Below, piece after piece: positions 25,107-34,776 of a stretch of 64,000 nucleotides of DNA; the first letter of the stretch is position 1, and each line of letters begins with the position of its first letter. The notes below the pieces were generated by a model. The model saw only the letters and a program-made list of their open reading frames with translations, did not search any database and had not been told where the DNA came from. The DNA is taken from NCBI RefSeq assembly GCF_002256285.1, contig NZ_NKJE01000020.1, positions 1-64,000 of the forward strand, written 5' to 3'. A program made the position numbers and the translations under genes. The DNA comes from Flavobacterium sp. BFFFF1 (lineage in GTDB: Bacteria; Bacteroidota; Bacteroidia; Flavobacteriales; Flavobacteriaceae).

Positions 25107-27122
25107 TTAAACTTTTTTTAATACAATTTTCTCTTTTTGTTTGTCAATCATTTTTTGGAAAAAGTCTTTGAGCATTTCATAGTTATCCGGCGCTACTATT
25201 GCAGAATTGATGTCTGTAATGACAGACAACTGAATCTTTCCATCAGCATGCGCAATGGTGTATCTAAAAGTCGCAAATCCCTCCACAGTGGCAAGGCTTA
25301 CAGAAGCCGGTATTGATTCTACCTGGTATCCAGAGGGAATCTCGATAGCGACGGTATACTTGTCTTCTGTAGGAAAAGTAAAATCTACAGGATACTCCCT
25401 CTTTTCCTGTTTGAACGGGTTGGAATCCAGACTCATAAACAGCATCGGCGTGAAGTACATCTTATCGCCAATAATCTCAACGGTGCTCCCTTTAAAGGCA
25501 TAGGTCTCAATTATTGGTTTTGCCAGTTCTTTGTCATTTTCACGGGAATATTCTGAAATTTCAATTTTGTTATTTTTATTTTCGAGATTTTCGAGATACG
25601 AATCATTGTTCATGTCGGAATAACGCTGCCTGAACACCAGCGCATTGTAATCTGTCAGTTGTTTTCTTAACTTTCCAGTCACTTCACCTTTGTCGCTTAT
25701 TTTCGCCATCATGTTTACCGATTCCTTTGACAGCATTTTCGGAACCAGGTCCACCTCATTTGAAGAACCTTCTTTTCTGACTAACCTGCCAAACCAATTT
25801 AAATCTCTTATCGGAAGTACATTCGGCAACGCATAGCTGTCTGTGGCGTCGAGCAAAATCAGCCCATCTTTGATTTCGACAGCGCAAATGACATAATTGA
25901 ATGCTGTCCTGGAGGGAAAAAAAGAAATTCCATTTGAACGGGTACTGAGCAAAACTGGGTTTGCATTAATTCCCGAATGTCTAAGCATTGCTGTAAGCAT
26001 CAGATTGATTTCGGCAACATTTCCAGCACGATCTTTGTAGGCCCTCTTTACACCATCGTTGCAGGCGTAACCGTAGAATCCGTTCCATTTTATATTCTTT
26101 TTTACAAAATCAAAAAGGGTTATTATTTTCTCCGTTGGGGTGGTTATTCCAGCGAGTAAAGTGTTTACATCTTCCTCAAAGTAGCCTGTTTTATTTAACT
26201 CCGGTCCAAAATCGTCATAGTCATATATTTTCTTTGTAACAGTTTCCCAATCAGTAGAAAGGTATTTTACAGGCGTGTTTGGGTATTTAATAGTGGAAAG
26301 CTCGTGGGAAATTCCGGAGACGTAATTATGAATATTATTGACAAAAGCCTCGTCTTTAAGTGCAGGAACATTTTCTGCAAGGTACGTTGTCTTCGTTGCT
26401 TCAAAATCAATCTTATCCTGCGTAAAAGTAGTTCTTACTGGTGAAAAACCTTCGCCACCGGTCCGTTCCTTTCCATTTATCGTATATGATTTCTGTGAGT
26501 TTTGGGTAGTTACTTTCGGGAAAATGTAGCCTCGCTGATTAATCTTGTACACAAAATACTCCGGAAACTCCGTTTGAAATTCCGAATAATTAACGGGAAT
26601 CGACATTTGAAAATCCCAATCATCCAACTTAGTAATATTTCCGGAGCTTATCGTATATTCATATTCGATTACAGAGCCTTCTTTAACATTTGGCATGGTG
26701 ATTTTTTTCTTACCCCAGTACTTGTTGAGCTTTTCGTCGAATTCTCCGTCACTTTTAAGCTTTGACTTCACAATCTTTCCATTCTCAAGATTAAAAGTCG
26801 CTGCGTCGGAAAATGAAACAGTCTCTTTTGATTCATTGGGCAAATAGTAGGTTTGTTCGAAGTTCGCCCAGTCATATCCTTCTTTCTTATAAATTTTAAT
26901 CCGTGTTTTAACCCGTCGCGTCATAGTAAATCCATTCTGTTCATTATAATCAAATGATACTTCGCCTTTTGTAAACAGAACGGCTGCAGTGGCATCGGGA
27001 TCTGTTGGGTGTTGCTTTTGCTGGAGTTCTTCAACAGATACTTTTCCAAGTTCAAACTTTTGAGCCATTACTGGAAGAGACATCAGGATTGTGGCGATAA
27101 AAACAAATAGTTTGGTGTTCAT
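25107..27122 (-). CDS. DUF3857/transglutaminase-like protein, catalytically degenerate (paralogue 1)
   Basis: 671 residues. The signal peptide ends at VMAQ-KFE (about residue 20). The domain order is as in the next gene. The active-site segment reads RAGNVAEINLMLTAML, so Cys is replaced by Val, and the His position is Tyr (FNYVICA); Asp is kept (LLDATD). It is three bases from the downstream paralogue and five from the upstream gene. Preservation of the whole fold with coordinated loss of Cys and His suggests a structural or binding role rather than decay. Confidence 0.85.
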   Translation of the reverse strand: MNTKLFVFIATILMSLPVMAQKFELGKVSVEELQQKQHPTDPDATAAVLFTKGEVSFDYNEQNGFTMTRRVKTRIKIYKKEGYDWANFEQTYYLPNESKETVSFSDAATFNLENGKIVKSKLKSDGEFDEKLNKYWGKKKITMPNVKEGSVIEYEYTISSGNITKLDDWDFQMSIPVNYSEFQTEFPEYFVYKINQRGYIFPKVTTQNSQKSYTINGKERTGGEGFSPVRTTFTQDKIDFEATKTTYLAENVPALKDEAFVNNIHNYVSGISHELSTIKYPNTPVKYLSTDWETVTKKIYDYDDFGPELNKTGYFEEDVNTLLAGITTPTEKIITLFDFVKKNIKWNGFYGYACNDGVKRAYKDRAGNVAEINLMLTAMLRHSGINANPVLLSTRSNGISFFPSRTAFNYVICAVEIKDGLILLDATDSYALPNVLPIRDLNWFGRLVRKEGSSNEVDLVPKMLSKESVNMMAKISDKGEVTGKLRKQLTDYNALVFRQRYSDMNNDSYLENLENKNNKIEISEYSRENDKELAKPIIETYAFKGSTVEIIGDKMYFTPMLFMSLDSNPFKQEKREYPVDFTFPTEDKYTVAIEIPSGYQVESIPASVSLATVEGFATFRYTIAHADGKIQLSVITDINSAIVAPDNYEMLKDFFQKMIDKQKEKIVLKKV

Positions 27123-27127
27123 GTTTA

Positions 27128-29029
27128 TTACTTTTTGGTTACTACAATTTTTGCATTGTCGTTTTTGAATACTTGCTCCCGAAACAACCTGTAATCCTCA
27201 TAATCTTTGCTGTCATACCGGCTGCTGTTGATCAATAGCCTCCGTTTATAGGTGATCGTATTGTCGCTGTTTTTTACAAAGCGGGCTGTATACTCGCCAT
27301 ATTTTGTTTTAGTTTCCAAGACGTCCGGAACAGCTTCTACCTCGTAGCCTTCGGGAAGCTTAATGACGATTTCATCCTCATCACAAAAACCATAGTTGAT
27401 TTCGAAGGGGTTCTCCCTATTCCTATATCGCTTTGGTGTACGGTGGTTGCAATTGAAAACGTTCGCGACAAACATCATCCTGTTGCCATTGACGGAACAA
27501 TAACCGTCTGCTGAAAACTGGATGTCCTGCGAAAACGAAATCGATTTTTTGTCATCGACTAAATTCAGCCTGGAAAATTTCAGGTTGTTGATATTGTCAA
27601 AGTACTCCTTATAAAAATCATCTTTTTCAGTGGCTGACAATGACGCTGTCTTAGCCGCATCGCTGTATTGTATCCCTTTTGAAACAATCGAAACGGAAGC
27701 GCTGATGTTACCATCCGGAGAAATAACGTAACTGCCATGCGAAACCTGCGTATTTTGAGTATCAGGATAGACAACGGTATGCACAATTTGCCCTCCATCC
27801 GGCTTGATAACAAGTGCATCCCTATTGTCGGTAAAATGTCCGGAATAACCAAATGGCCCTTGCTGATCAGTACATTCTAGCCATACATAATGGTCCCCAT
27901 CGGGAATACACAGTATCATATGGTTTCCTTGTTGCGATACAAAATCTGATTGGATATTTACTTTGCGACCACCATAAATGAGGACGTTGTATGCGTTGAC
28001 ATTGACCGCCTTCAATAACGCCCGCGTATAATTGGACAACGCTTTGCAATCGCCATAACCCAGCTTGTCTACGTCCTTGGCAAGCATCGGCTTGAATCCT
28101 CCGATTCCCACCTGAATGCTTACATAACGCGTTCTGTCCTGAACATATTTGTACACTATTTTTGCGATCTCCAACGGATTTTGTTCGCTCCCTACTAAAG
28201 CTTTAATTTTACTTTGTGTTTCCAAAGGTAATTCGTCTGTACCCGCCAAAAGACTATTGTAATACCATTTGCCATATTCTTCCCAGGTCTTTGCCTCACC
28301 ATCAACTCCTTCAAGATTAAACTTGTCTGTCCTGAAATAGACAACTGGAGCAATTTCATTGAAACCAGGACTGCTTTCCTCTCCTTTAAGCGCTTTCAGA
28401 TGATCTGCTGAAAAACTCACAGCAAGCTCAGCATCAGATTTATGAATGGCCTTCTGTCCAAAATTCGCCTCTTTATAATGAAATCCAATATCTTTTGGAT
28501 AAGTAATGTTAATTACAGATTTTTCTGTGCTGACGTAATACCCATCAAGTGGCGTCCATGAAGGAATGAAAGCGGTATTCGAAGTTTCTGTTTCTGCTTC
28601 AAAAACCATGGTAAAGGGATAGCCGACTGGCGTATAATCAAGATAAAGTACCCTGTTGTCGTTAAACACAGAAACTCCATCCGCTACACTAACATCCCTG
28701 AAATCCTTTCTCTTTAGCGATTTTATCTCTTTCCCCAATCCATCATACACTGTAGCCGACAACTTTTTAACCTTATTCCTGGGATCATAATGTACTACTG
28801 CACCAATATCTTCAAGGCCCGATTCATTGAGTACCGTCACAGCACGTTTTTGACTAACAATCATGCTTTTTTGTGAAGTAATATCGATGTTGTATTGCTC
28901 AAGGCGAATCACCGCATTCGCATTCTCTTTTAATATCGGGTCAATCAGTGCTGCGGCATAATTCTCTTTTTGAGCGACACACGGCAAGGAAATACAGAAA
29001 AGTAATACAAAGGAAATAACTCGCTTCAT
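27128..29029 (-). CDS. DUF3857 domain transglutaminase-like protein with intact triad
   Basis: 633 residues from the ATG at 29029, which starts a clean signal peptide (KRVISFVLLFCISLPCVAQ). DUF3857 (about 55-220) is followed by a transglutaminase domain with Cys in GYGDCKALS, His in GNHMILCIP and Asp in WLECTDQQ, then a C-terminal beta domain. It is predicted to be active as a thiol hydrolase or transferase on an unknown envelope substrate. It heads the operon with the two degenerate paralogues. A TACATTTG -7 box lies at 29048-29055. Confidence 0.86.
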   Translation of the reverse strand: MKRVISFVLLFCISLPCVAQKENYAAALIDPILKENANAVIRLEQYNIDITSQKSMIVSQKRAVTVLNESGLEDIGAVVHYDPRNKVKKLSATVYDGLGKEIKSLKRKDFRDVSVADGVSVFNDNRVLYLDYTPVGYPFTMVFEAETETSNTAFIPSWTPLDGYYVSTEKSVINITYPKDIGFHYKEANFGQKAIHKSDAELAVSFSADHLKALKGEESSPGFNEIAPVVYFRTDKFNLEGVDGEAKTWEEYGKWYYNSLLAGTDELPLETQSKIKALVGSEQNPLEIAKIVYKYVQDRTRYVSIQVGIGGFKPMLAKDVDKLGYGDCKALSNYTRALLKAVNVNAYNVLIYGGRKVNIQSDFVSQQGNHMILCIPDGDHYVWLECTDQQGPFGYSGHFTDNRDALVIKPDGGQIVHTVVYPDTQNTQVSHGSYVISPDGNISASVSIVSKGIQYSDAAKTASLSATEKDDFYKEYFDNINNLKFSRLNLVDDKKSISFSQDIQFSADGYCSVNGNRMMFVANVFNCNHRTPKRYRNRENPFEINYGFCDEDEIVIKLPEGYEVEAVPDVLETKTKYGEYTARFVKNSDNTITYKRRLLINSSRYDSKDYEDYRLFREQVFKNDNAKIVVTKK

Positions 29030-29079
29030 TTTTAGATGGAATTTCGCCAAATGTAACTAAATTTAAGAAACTTTTAACT

Positions 29080-29532
29080 TTAGGATTTGTTTTTTGAGTC
29101 CATCAATATGGTAACCGGACCATCGTTTATGAGTGCGACTTTCATATCTGCGCCAAATATTCCCGTGCCCGGCCTTTTTCCCAATCCGGCCTCGAGCTGG
29201 TCGATAAAATACTGGTACAATGGTATGGCCTTTTCGGGCCTGGCTGCTTTTATATAGGAGGGGCGGTTGCCTTTTTTTGTCAGCGCGTGCAGTGTAAACT
29301 GGCTTACAACGATGATACCGCCATCAATATCCTTTAAGGAAAAATTCATGATGCCATTTTCATCACCAAAAATTCGTAGCCCTGAAATTTTAGCGCTAAG
29401 CCACGCTGCATCTTCTTCCGCATCACTTTCTTCAATTCCAACCAGCACCAGCAGGCCTGTATCGATGGCAGCCGTTTGAACGCCATCAATCGTTACCGAT
29501 GCCGATGACACACGTTGGACAACTACCCTCAC
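29080..29532 (-). CDS. dtd: D-aminoacyl-tRNA deacylase
   Basis: 150 residues, full length. It hydrolyses D-amino acids from mischarged tRNAs. The cross-subunit motifs SQFTLHA (about residue 78) and NDGPVTILM (about 137) of DTD are present. The start is GTG at 29532 and overlaps the rsgA stop in GTGA, so the two are translationally coupled. Confidence 0.95.
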   Translation of the reverse strand: MRVVVQRVSSASVTIDGVQTAAIDTGLLVLVGIEESDAEEDAAWLSAKISGLRIFGDENGIMNFSLKDIDGGIIVVSQFTLHALTKKGNRPSYIKAARPEKAIPLYQYFIDQLEAGLGKRPGTGIFGADMKVALINDGPVTILMDSKNKS

Positions 29533-30509
29533 GATTTTCTGGTTTCATCGCTCGCAATGCGGTCGTCATTGTAAATGTCAGTGCGGTAATGTTCGTCATC
29601 GCCTTCAAGGATTTGCAGGTAGCTGCGGTAACGCGACCAGGCTACGCGGTCTTCCTCTAAAGCCTTTTTTACCGCGCAGTTGGGCTCATCTTTGTGCAGG
29701 CAATTGTTAAATTTACATTGTTCCTTGAGCTTGAAGAATTCCGGAAAATAGTCGCTGATTTCACCCTGCTCCATATCCACAATACCAAAACCCTTAATCC
29801 CTGGTGTATCAATGATTTTCGCATCAAACGAAAGGTCATACATTTCTGCAAAAGTAGTCGTGTGCTGTCCCTGTTTGCTTTGGTCAGAAATCTCGGTAGT
29901 CTTTAGGTTCAAATTGGACTCAATGGCATTCACCAATGTGGATTTCCCTACGCCGGAGTGGCCTGAAAACATACTTACCTTTCCAAGCATCATTTCCCTT
30001 ACCTTATCAATACCCTTCTTCTCCGTCGAGGAAATCCGCAGGCAGCGATAGCCAATTTCCTGGTAGATGTGTTGCAGGTACAACTGCTCGTCAAGCGTTT
30101 GCTCATTCAGGGTGTCAATCTTATTAAACACCAACACTGTTTCGATGCCGTATGCCTCAGCCGTAACAAGAAATCGGTCAATAAATGAAGTTGTCGTCGG
30201 AGGATTATCAATCGTAATCAGCAAAAAAACCTGGTCGATATTCGCCGCGATGATATGCACCTGCTTCGACAGGTTTACTGATTTCCGGATGATGTAGTTC
30301 TTGCGGTCATGGATCTTATGGATCGCACCGGTCACTTTATCCGAATTGTCGTCTACTTCAAAATCAACCACATCACCCACCGCAATCGGATTCGTACTCT
30401 TGATCCCCTGCATGCGGAATTTCCCTTTCATACGGCACTCGATAAAGCCACCTTGCTCAGATTTTACCGTGTACCAGCTTCCCGTTGATTTATAAACCGT
30501 CCCTGTCAT
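29529..30509 (-). CDS. rsgA: ribosome small subunit-dependent GTPase RsgA
   Basis: 326 residues. An OB-fold (1-70), a circularly permuted GTPase with FNKID (G4) before GHSGVGKSTLVN (G1), DTPGIKGFG (G3), and a C-terminal zinc motif CKFNNCLHKDEPNC. It matures the 30S subunit. TATCTTTG (30514-30521) is followed by only four bases before the ATG, so the mRNA is predicted to be leaderless. dtd is the second gene. Confidence 0.95.
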   Translation of the reverse strand: MTGTVYKSTGSWYTVKSEQGGFIECRMKGKFRMQGIKSTNPIAVGDVVDFEVDDNSDKVTGAIHKIHDRKNYIIRKSVNLSKQVHIIAANIDQVFLLITIDNPPTTTSFIDRFLVTAEAYGIETVLVFNKIDTLNEQTLDEQLYLQHIYQEIGYRCLRISSTEKKGIDKVREMMLGKVSMFSGHSGVGKSTLVNAIESNLNLKTTEISDQSKQGQHTTTFAEMYDLSFDAKIIDTPGIKGFGIVDMEQGEISDYFPEFFKLKEQCKFNNCLHKDEPNCAVKKALEEDRVAWSRYRSYLQILEGDDEHYRTDIYNDDRIASDETRKS

Positions 30510-30513
30510 GGCG

Positions 30514-30521
30514 CAAAGATA
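30514..30521 (-). promoter_or_regulatory. rsgA -7 box, leaderless arrangement
   Basis: TATCTTTG matches TAnnTTTG exactly and ends five positions before the ATG at 30509. No TTG was found at the usual spacing, so only the -7 element is supported. Confidence 0.55.
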
Positions 30522-30593
30522 GGAATTTCAATTTGCAGTTCGCAGTCCATATAGGCAGTTTCTCCTGCTGCTTACGACCATTGCCCCCTTTAT

Positions 30594-30665
30594 CATGGCG
30601 CCCCCTTTCGGGCCGCGCTCTACGCGCTACACGGTAGCTTGCTGCGATCGCTGGCGCGGCGCCAG
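30594..30665 (+). repeat. GC-rich intergenic repeat, family 2, copy 2
   Basis: It begins CATGGCG-CCCCCTTTCGGG-CCGCGCTCTACGC and ends GCTGGCGCGGCGCC. It aligns with the reverse complement of 20091-20153 (GGCG, CCCC, TTCGGG, CG, GCT, TA, GC in the same order). It sits between the DAHP synthase stop and the rsgA promoter. Confidence 0.6.
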
Positions 30666-30701
30666 GTTCATTTACCCCTCCATCGCTGTATCAAAACGCC
30701 G

Positions 30702-31793
30702 TCATCCCAATCGTCCATTGATAATTTTTTCCTGATGGCTGATGCTCTCCTGGTGAATCGCTTTAAATATTTTGAGGATAAATTCCTCGCTCAAACCCTT
30801 TTGCTCCCCTTCAAGAATCATTTTTCCCAGGATTTCGTTCCAACGTTTATTTTGAAGCACGGCAACATTTTTTGCCTTTTTCAGCGCGCCAATCTGCTCC
30901 GAAACTTTCATTCGGTTGCCCAGAATTTCAATGAGCTTGCTGTCGGCGATATCAATGTTTGCGCGCAGCTTGATCATTTCGGTATTGAAGTCATCTTCCT
31001 CCGACGTTTCTTTCCTGATCTTCAGATTCTGGAAAATGGCTTTCAGTGCATCCGGCGTAACCTGTTGGGCAGCATCACTCCAGGCATTATCAGGATCAAT
31101 ATGCGTTTCGATAATGAGCCCGTCATAATTTAAATCCAATGCCTGTTGCGACACTTCGAGAATCATATCACGCCTTCCTGTGATGTGTGACGGATCACAA
31201 ATCAAGGGCAGGTCCGGAAAACGGCTCTGCAGTTCAATGGCAATCTGCCATTCCGGGATGTTTCTGTACTTGGTTTTTTCATAAGTCGAAAAGCCCCGGT
31301 GAATCACACCCAGTTTCCTGATCCCCGAATTGTACAACCGCTCCACGCCGCCAATCCACAGTGCGAGGTCAGGATTGACAGGGTTTTTTACCAACACGAT
31401 TTTATCAGTACCTTCTAATGCCTCGGCAATTTCCTGAACCGCAAAAGGATTTACGGTAGTCCGCGCCCCAATCCACAGGACATCGATATTGTGCTCCAAT
31501 GCGAGTTTTACATGCGTCGCATTGGCCACTTCGATAGCCATCAGTAGTCCGGTTTCGGCTTTAGCGCGTTGCAGCCATTTTAACCCAATGGCACCCACAC
31601 CTTCAAACCCCCCTGGACGCGTCCTTGGTTTCCATATGCCCGCTCGAAAGATGCTGACATCCGAATTCTTTAGCTGGTGCGCAATCTGCAAAACCTGTTC
31701 TTCTGTTTCCGCGCTGCATGGCCCTGCAATGACCAAAGGGTGATCCAGTTTAAAATCATCAAGCCATTTCCTGAGGTTTTTATTGTTTTCCAT
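30702..31793 (-). CDS. bifunctional 3-deoxy-7-phosphoheptulonate synthase / chorismate mutase type II
   Basis: 363 residues. The N-terminal KDO8P-synthase-like DAHP synthase (about 1-260) shows VIAGPCSAET, AGIWKPRTRPGGFEG, GARTTVNPF and CDPSHITGRRD. A C-terminal AroQ-type chorismate mutase (about 270-355) shows LRANIDIADSKLIEILGNRM. It supplies the first step of the shikimate pathway and the branch to prephenate. It is the fourth gene of the pheA operon, 95 bases after tyrA, and a TATCTTTG box at 31821-31828 may give it an internal promoter. Confidence 0.94.
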   Translation of the reverse strand: MENNKNLRKWLDDFKLDHPLVIAGPCSAETEEQVLQIAHQLKNSDVSIFRAGIWKPRTRPGGFEGVGAIGLKWLQRAKAETGLLMAIEVANATHVKLALEHNIDVLWIGARTTVNPFAVQEIAEALEGTDKIVLVKNPVNPDLALWIGGVERLYNSGIRKLGVIHRGFSTYEKTKYRNIPEWQIAIELQSRFPDLPLICDPSHITGRRDMILEVSQQALDLNYDGLIIETHIDPDNAWSDAAQQVTPDALKAIFQNLKIRKETSEEDDFNTEMIKLRANIDIADSKLIEILGNRMKVSEQIGALKKAKNVAVLQNKRWNEILGKMILEGEQKGLSEEFILKIFKAIHQESISHQEKIINGRLG

Positions 31794-31887
31794 GTTTTTT
31801 TAAGATAAAAGAAGCAGGAGCAAAGATATTCATTGCTGATTTGAACTACATCTTCTTATTTGTATATATTTTTTTCATTCCTGTGCA

Positions 31888-32745
31888 TCAATTTCGTTGC
31901 TGCTGCCTGTTCAAAATCTCCCTGATCCTGTTTGTATTCTGCATCTCTTCAAAGATGGCCTCAAAATTATCCTGCTCCAGCAAATTCCTGAAGTGTTCCA
32001 GATTCGCAATATATTCTTCCAGGCTTTTCAAAACCTGTTTTTTATTCTGTTTAAAAATAGGCGTCCACATCGCCGGCGAACTCTTTGCAAGCCTCACGGT
32101 ACTTTCAAAACCGCTGCCGGCCATGTCAAAAATATCGGACTCATGCTTTTCTTTCACAATCACCGTTTTACCAAGCATAAACGAGCTGATGTGCGAAAGA
32201 TGTGACACATAAGCGATATGCCGGTCGTGTGCCTTAGGCTCCATCAATCGGATGCGCATGCCCAGATCGCGGAACAATTGCATCCCTTTTTCCTGCAGTT
32301 TGAAAGCCGTCTTTTCCACTTCACAGATGATATTTGTTTTTCCTTCAAAAAGTCCACGCAACGCGGCAGTCGGCCCTGAAAATTCTGTCCCTGCAATAGG
32401 ATGTGTTGCCATAAACTGCTTTCTCCTCGGATGATTACTAATGATTTTGCAAACAGCTGCTTTTGTAGATCCGGTATCAAAAACGAGTGCATTGTCGTTG
32501 ATTAAGTCCAGTACTTTCGGCACAATTATCAAAGCGGCATCGACGGGAACAGCAACGATGACGATATCAGCGTCGGCGACTGCCTCAATCGCTGCACTTT
32601 TATGGATGACTCCAAGCCGCTCCGCTTCATTCAAATTGCTGTCATTTGAATCTACGCCAAAAATCACTGCTTCAGGATACAAATCCTGGATGTCAAGTGC
32701 CATCGATCCGCCAATTAGCCCAACACCAATTACGTATACTTTCAT
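31888..32745 (-). CDS. tyrA: prephenate dehydrogenase
   Basis: 285 residues. NAD-binding motif VIGVGLIGGSMALDI at the N-terminus, the HPIAGTEFSGP segment with its catalytic histidine and the C-terminal helical dimer domain. It oxidises prephenate to 4-hydroxyphenylpyruvate for tyrosine. The frame extends 61 codons upstream inside the aminotransferase gene; the ATG at 32745, one base after that gene's stop, gives the correct nucleotide-binding N-terminus. Confidence 0.93.
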   Translation of the reverse strand: MKVYVIGVGLIGGSMALDIQDLYPEAVIFGVDSNDSNLNEAERLGVIHKSAAIEAVADADIVIVAVPVDAALIIVPKVLDLINDNALVFDTGSTKAAVCKIISNHPRRKQFMATHPIAGTEFSGPTAALRGLFEGKTNIICEVEKTAFKLQEKGMQLFRDLGMRIRLMEPKAHDRHIAYVSHLSHISSFMLGKTVIVKEKHESDIFDMAGSGFESTVRLAKSSPAMWTPIFKQNKKQVLKSLEEYIANLEHFRNLLEQDNFEAIFEEMQNTNRIREILNRQQQRN

Positions 32746-32746
32746 C

Positions 32747-33892
32747 TTAAAATCTTTCAATGGCTTTTTGGATTTCATTTTCCGGAACACAAAGTGAAAA
32801 TCGGATATACCCTTCTCCATTTTTTCCAAAAATCGTTCCGGGTGCAATAAATAAATGCTTTTCATGTAACAGCGCATCGACAAACCGTTCAGCTGAAGAA
32901 ATCCATTCCGGCAATTTTCCCCATACAAAAAGGCCTGCGCTGTCGCGATTAAAAGTGCATCCTATTGTATTCGCCAGCTTAAACGTCAGCGCCCTCCTTT
33001 TTTCATAGATGTCATTTAATTCCGAAAGCCATTGATTATCGGTTTCCAACGCCGCAATGGCGCCTTGTTGGATTGGATAAAACATGCCACTGTCCATATT
33101 GCTTTTCACCTTTAACACGGAATCAATCAGCCTGGCATTTCCTGCTACCATGCCCACGCGCCAGCCCGCCATATTGAACGTCTTTGAAATCGAATTCATT
33201 TCGAGCGCCATCCCATCAGCGCCCTCAACACTTAAAAGTGACCGTTGTGTATTGTTCAAAATGAAACTATACGGATTGTCGTTGATGATGAGGATATGGT
33301 GTTTCCTGGCAAAAGCAATTAATCTTTCAAACAACCTGTCGTCTGCGGAAGCACCAGTCGGCATGTTTGGATAATTGACCCACATCAATTTTACGCGGGA
33401 TAAATCCAGTCTTTCCAGCGCTTCGAAATCCGGCTGCCAATGATAATCCGCAGTCAGGTTGTAAAATATAGGCTTTGCACCGACAAGATTTGCTACCGAT
33501 CCATAAGTGGGGTAACCCGGATCCGGAATCAGTACACCGTCACCTTCATTCAAAAAAGCCATTGATAGGTGCATAATTCCTTCTTTAGATCCCATTAACG
33601 GGAGTGCTTCGTTCGCAGGATTAAGTCTTACATTAAAATGTTTCTTATAAAACGCCGCCATGGCGTTTCGCAACTCGGGAATACCCTGGTAGCTTTGGTA
33701 CTGGTGTGCATTCGGATGCTGCAATGCTTCGTGTAACGCAACACTCACAGTTGGCGGTGGCGGCAAATCCGGGCTGCCGATACCCATATTGATGATTGGT
33801 TTCCCATCAGCGATCAGTTGCCTTACTTCCCTCAGTTTGGCAGAAAAATAGTATTCCTCGACCACGTTAAGTCGGTGAGCAGGTTGTATCAT
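32747..33892 (-). CDS. PLP-dependent aminotransferase class I/II (aromatic operon)
   Basis: 381 residues, fold type I. NMGIGSPDLPPP, NYPNMPTGA, INDNPYSFI and the PLP lysine in SISKTFNMAGWRVGM are visible. Its position between prephenate dehydratase and prephenate dehydrogenase argues that it transaminates phenylpyruvate and 4-hydroxyphenylpyruvate to Phe and Tyr; relatives use other amino acids, so specificity is inferred from context. Its ATG overlaps the pheA stop (ATGA). Confidence 0.9.
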   Translation of the reverse strand: MIQPAHRLNVVEEYYFSAKLREVRQLIADGKPIINMGIGSPDLPPPPTVSVALHEALQHPNAHQYQSYQGIPELRNAMAAFYKKHFNVRLNPANEALPLMGSKEGIMHLSMAFLNEGDGVLIPDPGYPTYGSVANLVGAKPIFYNLTADYHWQPDFEALERLDLSRVKLMWVNYPNMPTGASADDRLFERLIAFARKHHILIINDNPYSFILNNTQRSLLSVEGADGMALEMNSISKTFNMAGWRVGMVAGNARLIDSVLKVKSNMDSGMFYPIQQGAIAALETDNQWLSELNDIYEKRRALTFKLANTIGCTFNRDSAGLFVWGKLPEWISSAERFVDALLHEKHLFIAPGTIFGKNGEGYIRFSLCVPENEIQKAIERF

Positions 33893-34713
33893 GGCTGTTG
33901 GTTTTTGTATTCGCCGAGCACGTTGAAATGCGTCGACATGATTTCTAATATCGCTTTTGCTTTTGCAAAATCAGCGTAATCATCAAAAGTCACATCAACG
34001 AAGAACGCATATTTCCAGGGTGTTTCAATTTTGGGCAACGATTGGATTTTGGTCAGGTTGAGTCTACAATCGCCCATCACATTCAGCACTGCGGCAAGAC
34101 TTCCACGCTTGTGTTCGAGTTCGAATTTAATGGATGCTTTGTTAACCGTTTCATCGGGTTTGGCGATCTCCGATTTTTGCAAAATTACAAATCGGGTCAT
34201 ATTGTTATCGACCGTTTGAATTTCCGGCGCCAGTATTTCAAGGTTGTACAGCCCTGCTGCTGTTCTTCCGGCAATGGCGGCAATCCCTTTGAGCTGCTGT
34301 TCATTGATGCGTTTGGCGGTTTCGGCAGTATCCTTGTCTTCGACGAGTTTTATCTGCGGAAGCGTTTTCAGGAATTCCATGCACTGCAATAGCGCCATGG
34401 GGTGCGAGTGCACTTCGCGGATGTCCTCCAGTCTCTGACCTTTCAACGCCATGAGATTCTGGTGAATATCCAGATAATATTCGCCAACAATCGTCAGGTT
34501 GTGCTTATCAATCAATGCGTAATTTGGGATGATCGAACCGGCAATCGAATTTTCCAGCGCCATCACTGCCGCTGATGATATGTTGTCTACGAGACTCATC
34601 GCCAGCCTATCAAATGACATACATTCGTGGGCTTCAAAATTTTCACCAAAGAAAGCGCCGGCCACCTGGTCGTGAAATGAACCCTTAATTCCCTGTATAG
34701 CAATTTTCTTCAT
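33889..34713 (-). CDS. pheA: prephenate dehydratase
   Basis: 274 residues. A catalytic domain (1-180: IAIQGIKGSFHDQVA, ALENSIAGSI, NMTRFVIL) is followed by an ACT regulatory domain (about 190-270: KRGSLAAVLNVMGDCRLNLTKIQSLP). It converts prephenate to phenylpyruvate and is likely feedback-inhibited by Phe through the ACT domain. No mutase domain is fused; that activity is on the DAHP synthase. It is the first gene of the operon, directly behind the attenuator at 34722-34857. Confidence 0.95.
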   Translation of the reverse strand: MKKIAIQGIKGSFHDQVAGAFFGENFEAHECMSFDRLAMSLVDNISSAAVMALENSIAGSIIPNYALIDKHNLTIVGEYYLDIHQNLMALKGQRLEDIREVHSHPMALLQCMEFLKTLPQIKLVEDKDTAETAKRINEQQLKGIAAIAGRTAAGLYNLEILAPEIQTVDNNMTRFVILQKSEIAKPDETVNKASIKFELEHKRGSLAAVLNVMGDCRLNLTKIQSLPKIETPWKYAFFVDVTFDDYADFAKAKAILEIMSTHFNVLGEYKNQQP

Positions 34714-34721
34714 ATTAGAGC

Positions 34722-34752
34722 AAAAAAAAAATCCCGATTTGCATCGGGATTT
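34722..34752 (-). terminator. attenuator terminator in the pheA leader
   Basis: On the minus strand AAATCCCGAT pairs with ATCGGGATTT (loop GCAA) and runs into a ten-T tract at 34722-34731, ending eight bases before the pheA ATG. The 5' arm AAUCCCG (34751-34745) can instead pair over 7 bp with CGGGAUU (34800-34794) inside the leader ORF, which would prevent terminator formation. Placed between the leader peptide and pheA it has the classic attenuator position. Confidence 0.85.
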
Positions 34753-34776
34753 ATATCAGTCTTGAATTAATAATTT

